Assembly (NCBI RefSeq): GCF_000721495.1
Contig: NZ_JOHY01000037.1
Coordinates: 112,284-176,283, forward strand
Direction of reading: 5' to 3'
Origin: Streptomyces sp. NRRL F-5123
GTDB taxonomy: Bacteria > Actinomycetota > Actinomycetes > Streptomycetales > Streptomycetaceae
Length of the DNA stretch: 64,000 bases
Shown here piece after piece: positions 57,585 to 64,000 of this stretch (position 1 is its first letter; each line of letters starts with the position of its first letter). A program made the translations under genes and the position numbers. The notes below the pieces were generated by a model that worked only from the letters and a program-made list of their open reading frames with translations, made no database searches and was not told the DNA's origin.

Positions 57585-59168
57585 GTGAGTGACGCTGCAC
57601 ACGGGGCGGGGGCGCCGCCGGACTGGACGGCGGTCGAGCAGCGGATGTGGGAGGCCTTCCGGCAGGGCCGCACCCTGGACCTGCGCACCGGAATCGCCGC
57701 GGAGGACGACCCGCTGCACGGCCCCGCGTGGGGGGCGGACCGTACGGTACGGGCACAGGTCGTCGCCGAGCTGCTGCTCGCCGGGCCGCCGGCCGCGCCC
57801 GGGCGGGTCACCGCGCTCAAGCTCGCCGGGGTGCGGGTCGGCGGACGGCTGATGCTGTCGGGGGCCACCGTCACGCCGTACGTCCAGTTCGACGACTGCC
57901 GCTTCGACGAGCACCTGATGCTCCAGGAGTGCCAGGCCGGCAGCATGCGGCTGGTGCGCTGCCGGATCCCGCGGCTGGACGCCGCCCGGCTGCAGATGAG
58001 CGGCGACCTGCACCTGCCGCAGTGCCGGATCGACGGGGGCATACGGCTGACCGACGCGCACATCGGCACCGACCTGCTGCTCAACGACGTCACCGTCCGC
58101 CCCGGCCGCTCCTCGCGGGCCATCGCCGCCGACGGCCTCACCGTCGGGCAGGACCTGGACGCCGAGCTCATCGACGTCACCGGCGAGCTGAGCCTGCGCA
58201 GCGCCCGTATCGGCGGCCGGCTCAGCCTGCGCGGGGCGACGCTGCGCAACCCCGGCGGACGGCAGGCCCTCAACGCCGCCCGCATCGCCGTCGAGCACAC
58301 CCTCTACCTGTCCGGCGGACGCCGCACCGTCCCCGGCGCCGCCCCCTCCGCCCCGCCCGCCCCGGACACCGAAATCCGCGACTTCACCTGCCACGGCGGG
58401 CTGCGCCTCGACGACGGGCGGTTCGGCAACGCCCTCGTCATCTCCCGGGCCCGCTTCCTGACCTCCACCGCGGAGCAGCAGGTCTCGATCCGCCGCATCC
58501 AGACCCCGGAGCTGTGCTGGCGGCTGCACCGGGCCCCGAACTGCACCGTCGTGGTCTCGGGCACGGTCGGCAAGCTCAACGACTCCCCCAGAGCCTGGCC
58601 CGGCCCCGGGCGGGTGCGCATCACCAGCTTCACGTACGACACCCTCACCCCGCTCGCCGAATTCCCGCTGGCTGCCCGGCTGGAATGGCTCCAGGCGGCC
58701 ACCCCCGAATTCCGCCCCGAACCCTACGAACGGCTCGCCGCCGCACTGCGCGCCGCCGGCGAGGACGCCGAGGCCCGCGAGGTGCTGCTGGCCCGCCAGC
58801 GCCGCCGCCGCGAGACGCTGCCGCTCGCCGGACGCGTCTGGGGCTGGGTCCAGGACGTGACGGTCGGCTACGGCTACCGCCCCGGCCGCGCCGCGATCTG
58901 GATGGCGCTGCTGTGGGCGCTCGGCGCGGTGTACTTCGCCCTCCACCCGAGCCCCCAGCCCGCGGACGCGGGCGGCTACCGCCCCCACTGGAGCCCGCCC
59001 CTCTACGCCCTGGACCTCCTCCTCCCCGTCATCGACCTCGGCCAGGACAACGCCTGGCGCGAAACGGGAATCGCCCAGTGGGTGGCGTCCGTCCTCACCC
59101 TCCTCGGGTGGATGCTCGCCACGACCGCTGCCGCGGGGGCGAGCCGCTTGCTGCGCCGCAGCACGTAG
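57585..59168 (+). CDS. beta-helical repeat membrane protein
   Basis: 527 residues from GTG 57585 with GGGAGGGGACACC upstream. After a short domain, residues 85-300 contain about ten quasi-repeats of 20-22 residues ([26 protein letters not shown], [42 protein letters not shown]), the pattern of a right-handed beta-helix or pentapeptide-like solenoid. Two membrane helices near 435-455 and 497-520 close the protein. Streptomycete relatives are sometimes named membrane-associated oxidoreductases, but no cofactor motif is visible. Lies divergent from hisD. Confidence 0.82.
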   Translation: MSDAAHGAGAPPDWTAVEQRMWEAFRQGRTLDLRTGIAAEDDPLHGPAWGADRTVRAQVVAELLLAGPPAAPGRVTALKLAGVRVGGRLMLSGATVTPYVQFDDCRFDEHLMLQECQAGSMRLVRCRIPRLDAARLQMSGDLHLPQCRIDGGIRLTDAHIGTDLLLNDVTVRPGRSSRAIAADGLTVGQDLDAELIDVTGELSLRSARIGGRLSLRGATLRNPGGRQALNAARIAVEHTLYLSGGRRTVPGAAPSAPPAPDTEIRDFTCHGGLRLDDGRFGNALVISRARFLTSTAEQQVSIRRIQTPELCWRLHRAPNCTVVVSGTVGKLNDSPRAWPGPGRVRITSFTYDTLTPLAEFPLAARLEWLQAATPEFRPEPYERLAAALRAAGEDAEAREVLLARQRRRRETLPLAGRVWGWVQDVTVGYGYRPGRAAIWMALLWALGAVYFALHPSPQPADAGGYRPHWSPPLYALDLLLPVIDLGQDNAWRETGIAQWVASVLTLLGWMLATTAAAGASRLLRRST

Positions 59169-59623
59169 CCCGTGCCGGGCGCGCGTTCCCGAGGCTGCGG
59201 CTGCACCGCGGGGCAAGCGTTTGCGCTGCCGCGCGGGGCGGGCGTTCGGGTGCGGCTGCGCCGCGGGGCAAGCGTTCAGCTGCGGCTGCACCGCGGGGCA
59301 AGCGTTCAGCTGCGGCTGCACCGCGGGGCAAGCGTTTTTAGGGGCGCGTGGGGGTACCTCCCAGGCGAAGCTCTGGGGGAGGCAGCAACTGCCCCTTCGG
59401 GCCGGTGACCACCCGCGCCCCCGTAGGGGCTGGCCGCGCAGTTCCCCGCGCCCCTAAAAACGCTCACCCCGCGCGGCAGCGCACGCTCGCCCGCCAGGGC
59501 GGAAACGGGCCGCCCCGCGCGGCACCGCGAAACGCCCACCCGGCGCCGCACCGCGAAACGCGCACCCCGCGCGGCAGCGCGAAACGCTCGCCCCCGGCAG
59601 GGCAGCGCACCACGCGGAAGCGG
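59169..59623. repeat. large repeat cluster between convergent genes
   Basis: 455 gene-free bases. A 30-base unit (tgcggctgcaccgcgggg, then caagcgttcagc) is repeated at 59251-59340 and in degenerate form from about 59191. It runs into the dispersed element (59331 onward). AGCGTTTTTAGGGGCGCG (59331-59348) is mirrored exactly at 59447-59464, so about 100 bases including a full element core are bounded by an 18-base inverted repeat. To the right, further aaacgc-gcggcagcg repeats run the opposite way. Confidence 0.88.
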
Positions 59624-62173
<2,550 letters not shown>

Positions 62174-62508
62174 CGTGGTTTCCCTCGCTGGCCCGTACGG
62201 GCCCTCGCCGCCGTGACCGACCGGTGCGGCGCGCGTGCCGACACCGGGCTGGCACCTGACTTCCCGACCGCGTACCCGGGCGGGGCGTCCTCATGCCACG
62301 ATGGCACCTCGGGATCCTCCCGGCATATCGGGCGAGCCCCGGCCGCCGGGGGTGCGCCCGGCAGCGGACCTCGGCCCCCGGCGGGCGGAGCAGCGGCGTC
62401 CCGCGTGCCCCACCCGTCCACCGCCGTCGCTCGCGCGGCGCGTCCGGAACGGCGGTCCCGCCGAACGGGGGCGCGCGGGGGCGGCCCGCCGCCGTACGCT
62501 GGCTCATT
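62174..62508. promoter_or_regulatory. divergent promoter region of the ClpC-like and LON-domain genes
   Basis: 335 bases without a gene. It holds the perfect 14-base palindrome GGCCCGTACGGGCC (62190-62203) close to the ClpC-like start, the palindrome TGCCA-CGA-TGGCA (62294-62306), and a TACGCT hexamer (62494-62499) ten bases before the GTG of the next gene. I see no CTTGAGT/ACTCAAG-type heat-shock operator. Confidence 0.5.
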
Positions 62509-63228
62509 GTGACCGACAGGATTCCGCTCTTCCCCCTGGGCACCACCCTCTTCCCGGGCCTCGTCCTTCCGCTGAACGTCTTCGAGGACCGCTACCGCGC
62601 CCTCGTCGCCGATCTGCTGGCCCTGCCCGAAGGCACCCCGCGGAGGTTCGGCGTCGTCGCGATCAGGAACGGTCAGGAGGTCGCGCCCACCGGGCAGGAG
62701 GGCCGTGCGACCGGCCCGGCCGCCGGGCTCGGGACCGAACCCCTCGCCGCGCTGCACGGCATCGGCTGCATCGCCGACGCGACGGGAGTCGCCGAGCGCG
62801 ACGGCGGCGGCTACGAACTGGTCGCCACCGGCCTCATCCGCTTCAAGCTCCTCTCCCTCGACCTGAGCGGGCCCTACCTCACCGCGGAGATCGAGGAGAT
62901 CCCGGAGACGACGGGCAGCGGCGCGGGCGCCCTGGCCTCGGAGGTCACCCGGGTCTTCGGCACCTACCAGAAGCGCCTCGCGGGCGCCCGCGAGCGCACC
63001 CTCGCGCCGGGCCAGGAATTCCCCGACGACCCCACCGTGCTCTCCTACCTGGTGGCCGCCGCGCTCATCGCCGAGACGCCCGTCAAGCAGACGCTGCTGG
63101 AGGAGCCGGACTCCGCCGCCCGGCTGTCCGCGGAGCTGCGGCTGCTGCGCCGCGAGACCGCGGTCATCGAGAAGCTGCCGTCGCTGCCCGCGGTCGACCT
63201 GACCAGCCAGCCGATCAGCGCGAACTGA
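62509..63228 (+). CDS. LON substrate-binding-domain protein
   Basis: 239 residues from GTG 62509 (VTDRIPLFPLGTTLFPGLVLPLNVFEDRYRAL). This is the stand-alone N-terminal domain of Lon protease without ATPase or protease parts. The pattern LPLFPLG-LFPG--LPL-IFE-RY, then FGVVAI and GIGCIADATGV are diagnostic. No ribosome binding site is present but TACGCT lies ten bases before the GTG, so the mRNA may be leaderless. Downstream ybaK starts eight bases after its stop, same transcript. Possible substrate binding or ubiquitin-like adaptor role is unproven. Confidence 0.92.
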   Translation: MTDRIPLFPLGTTLFPGLVLPLNVFEDRYRALVADLLALPEGTPRRFGVVAIRNGQEVAPTGQEGRATGPAAGLGTEPLAALHGIGCIADATGVAERDGGGYELVATGLIRFKLLSLDLSGPYLTAEIEEIPETTGSGAGALASEVTRVFGTYQKRLAGARERTLAPGQEFPDDPTVLSYLVAAALIAETPVKQTLLEEPDSAARLSAELRLLRRETAVIEKLPSLPAVDLTSQPISAN

Positions 63229-63235
63229 GGGGACG

Positions 63236-63739
63236 ATGGCGAAGAAGCGCAAAGGGGGTCCCGGCGGCGGGACCCCGGCCACGGTCGCGCTGGAGAGCGC
63301 CGGCGCGGACTACACGCTGCACGCGTACGCGCACGACCCCGCATCGGGCCTGTCGTACGGCGAGGAGGCCGCGCACGCGCTCGGGACCAGCCCGGAACGC
63401 GTGTTCAAGACCCTCGTCGCCGAGGTCGACGGCGCGCTGACCGTCGCCGTGGTGCCCGTCGCCGGAGCGCTCGACCTCAAGGCGCTCGCCTCCGCGGTGG
63501 GCGGCAAGCGCGCGGCGATGGCGGACCCGGCCGCAGCCGAGCGTACGACCGGCTACGTGCGCGGCGGCATCTCCCCGCTGGGCCAGCGCCGCCCCCTCCG
63601 CACGGTCCTGGACGCGTCCGCTCTCGCCTTCCCCACGATCTTCGTCTCCGCGGGCAAGCGCGGCCTCGAGGTCGAGCTCGCGCCCGCCGTCCTCCTCGCC
63701 CTGACCTCGGGCGTCCAGTCCCCGATCGCCCGGAGCTAG
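63236..63739 (+). CDS. ybaK: Cys-tRNA(Pro)/Cys-tRNA deacylase YbaK
   Basis: 167 residues; hydrolyses mischarged Cys-tRNA(Pro). ATG 63236 follows GAGGGGACG. Family residues: YTLHAYAHDP, SYGEEAAHALGTSPERVFKTLVAE (with catalytic-site Lys), DLKALASAVGGKRAAMADP, TGYVRGGISPLGQRR and FVSAGKRGLEVELAP. The TAG stop (63737-63739) lies inside the left end of the mobile element: its TA is the target duplication and its G the first base of the inverted repeat. Confidence 0.96.
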   Translation: MAKKRKGGPGGGTPATVALESAGADYTLHAYAHDPASGLSYGEEAAHALGTSPERVFKTLVAEVDGALTVAVVPVAGALDLKALASAVGGKRAAMADPAAAERTTGYVRGGISPLGQRRPLRTVLDASALAFPTIFVSAGKRGLEVELAPAVLLALTSGVQSPIARS

Positions 63740-63901
63740 TGCTGTGACCGGGAGGGTTCACCGGCTTGCGACGCCCGGCACGGCACCTCGCTGCGTTGCC
63801 GTATCGACCGAGTAGGCCCACGACGAGGCCGATCCGGCGCCTTGCGACGCACCGCACCGGACGCCGCAAGCTACCGGCAAACCCTCCCGGTCACAGCACT
63901 A
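63737..63901. mobile_element. miniature inverted-repeat transposable element in the ybaK stop codon
   Basis: A 161-base element (63739-63899) with perfect 20-base terminal inverted repeats, GTGCTGTGACCGGGAGGGTT at the left and its reverse complement at 63880-63899, flanked by TA duplications (63737-63738 and 63900-63901). The interior is also imperfectly self-complementary (ttgcgacgcccggcacgg against its partner near 63860), so the whole element can fold as one hairpin. No transposase. A TA target suggests IS630/Tc1-type mobilisation; CTAG at both ends would also fit an IS5-type target. Confidence 0.85.
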
Positions 63902-63902
63902 G

Positions 63903-64000
63903 GCATCTTCTGCTGCGCAGGGCGCTGAAAACGCCCGCCCGGCGGCGCAGCCGCACCCGACAACGCTCACCGTCCTCCGAAGAGGGCAGCGGCCTACTTC
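63903..64000. other. non-coding right end of the window
   Basis: 98 bases after the element. It contains gaaaacgcccgcccggcggcg, similar to the short repeats at 41700-41760 and 59500-59600. No gene can be seen. Confidence 0.5.

Noticed and set aside
59172..59457. Repetitive frames such as CGCTAGQAF repeats between the beta-helix gene and the ClpC-like gene
   Set aside because: They are translations of the 30-base tandem repeat in a gene-free spacer; all frames look similar and no ribosome binding site exists.

Overview
The window is chromosomal DNA of very high G+C content with strongly G/C-ending codons, GTG starts, GGAGG-type ribosome binding sites and a gene set typical of Streptomyces or a close relative. 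The order polA ... pdtaR-liv-pyk ... gltBD ... lgt ... trp ... his matches, from memory, the core region of the S. coelicolor chromosome, so most of the window is conserved housekeeping DNA with a few accessory islands.

Layout. 1-2.8 kb: 3' part of an HrpB helicase, then a repeat-rich gap. 3.3-7.5 kb (minus): secreted lytic transglycosylase and DNA polymerase I. 7.8-10.7 kb (plus): FdhF/YdeP-type molybdoenzyme and a hotdog thioesterase. 10.7-11.6 kb (minus): atypical, less GC-biased patch with a LAGLIDADG/HTH protein next to an unusual tRNA (anticodon CAA, short variable arm). 11.7-20.4 kb: ANTAR response regulator, a complete branched-chain amino-acid ABC importer (livK-H-M-G-F) and pyruvate kinase. 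20.6-29.6 kb: Tat-exported nucleotidase, a two-gene decarboxylase/N-hydroxylase pair resembling half of a desferrioxamine cluster, aminopeptidase N and a novel-looking zinc protein. 29.8-39.1 kb (minus): glutamate synthase gltBD, a VIT-type metal transporter, lgt and a membrane-anchored DsbA-like thioredoxin. 39.2-47.0 kb (minus): trpA, trpB, trpM, trpC, three small membrane proteins, trpE and hisI. 47.3-51.6 kb: Pro/Gly-rich membrane protein, TIGR03085 protein, MFS exporter and an ArsR-like repressor divergent from a methyltransferase. 51.6-57.5 kb (minus): hisD-hisC-hisB-orf50-hisH-priA-ridA-hisF. 57.6-63.7 kb: beta-helical membrane protein, ClpC-type ATPase, LON-domain protein and YbaK. A miniature transposable element lies directly behind ybaK.

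The genes cooperate mainly in nitrogen and amino-acid metabolism: glutamate synthase supplies amino groups, the liv system imports branched-chain amino acids, and the Trp and His pathways are physically interleaved (hisI directly before trpE; the bifunctional isomerase PriA in the his operon probably serves both pathways, since no trpF is seen here). Regulatory structure includes intrinsic terminators between convergent units, a strong hairpin between livK and livHMGF, and an AT-rich operator palindrome in front of the ArsR-like gene.

The most interesting non-routine signals are the class-I-shaped tRNA with a leucine anticodon beside a LAGLIDADG protein, the MITE inserted exactly in the ybaK stop codon, a dispersed palindromic repeat family filling at least eight intergenic sites, the orphan decarboxylase/hydroxylase pair, the HExxH plus zinc-ribbon protein, and the perfect 14+14 operator at 50.9 kb. 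I saw no CRISPR array, prophage, complete insertion sequence or complete biosynthetic gene cluster.
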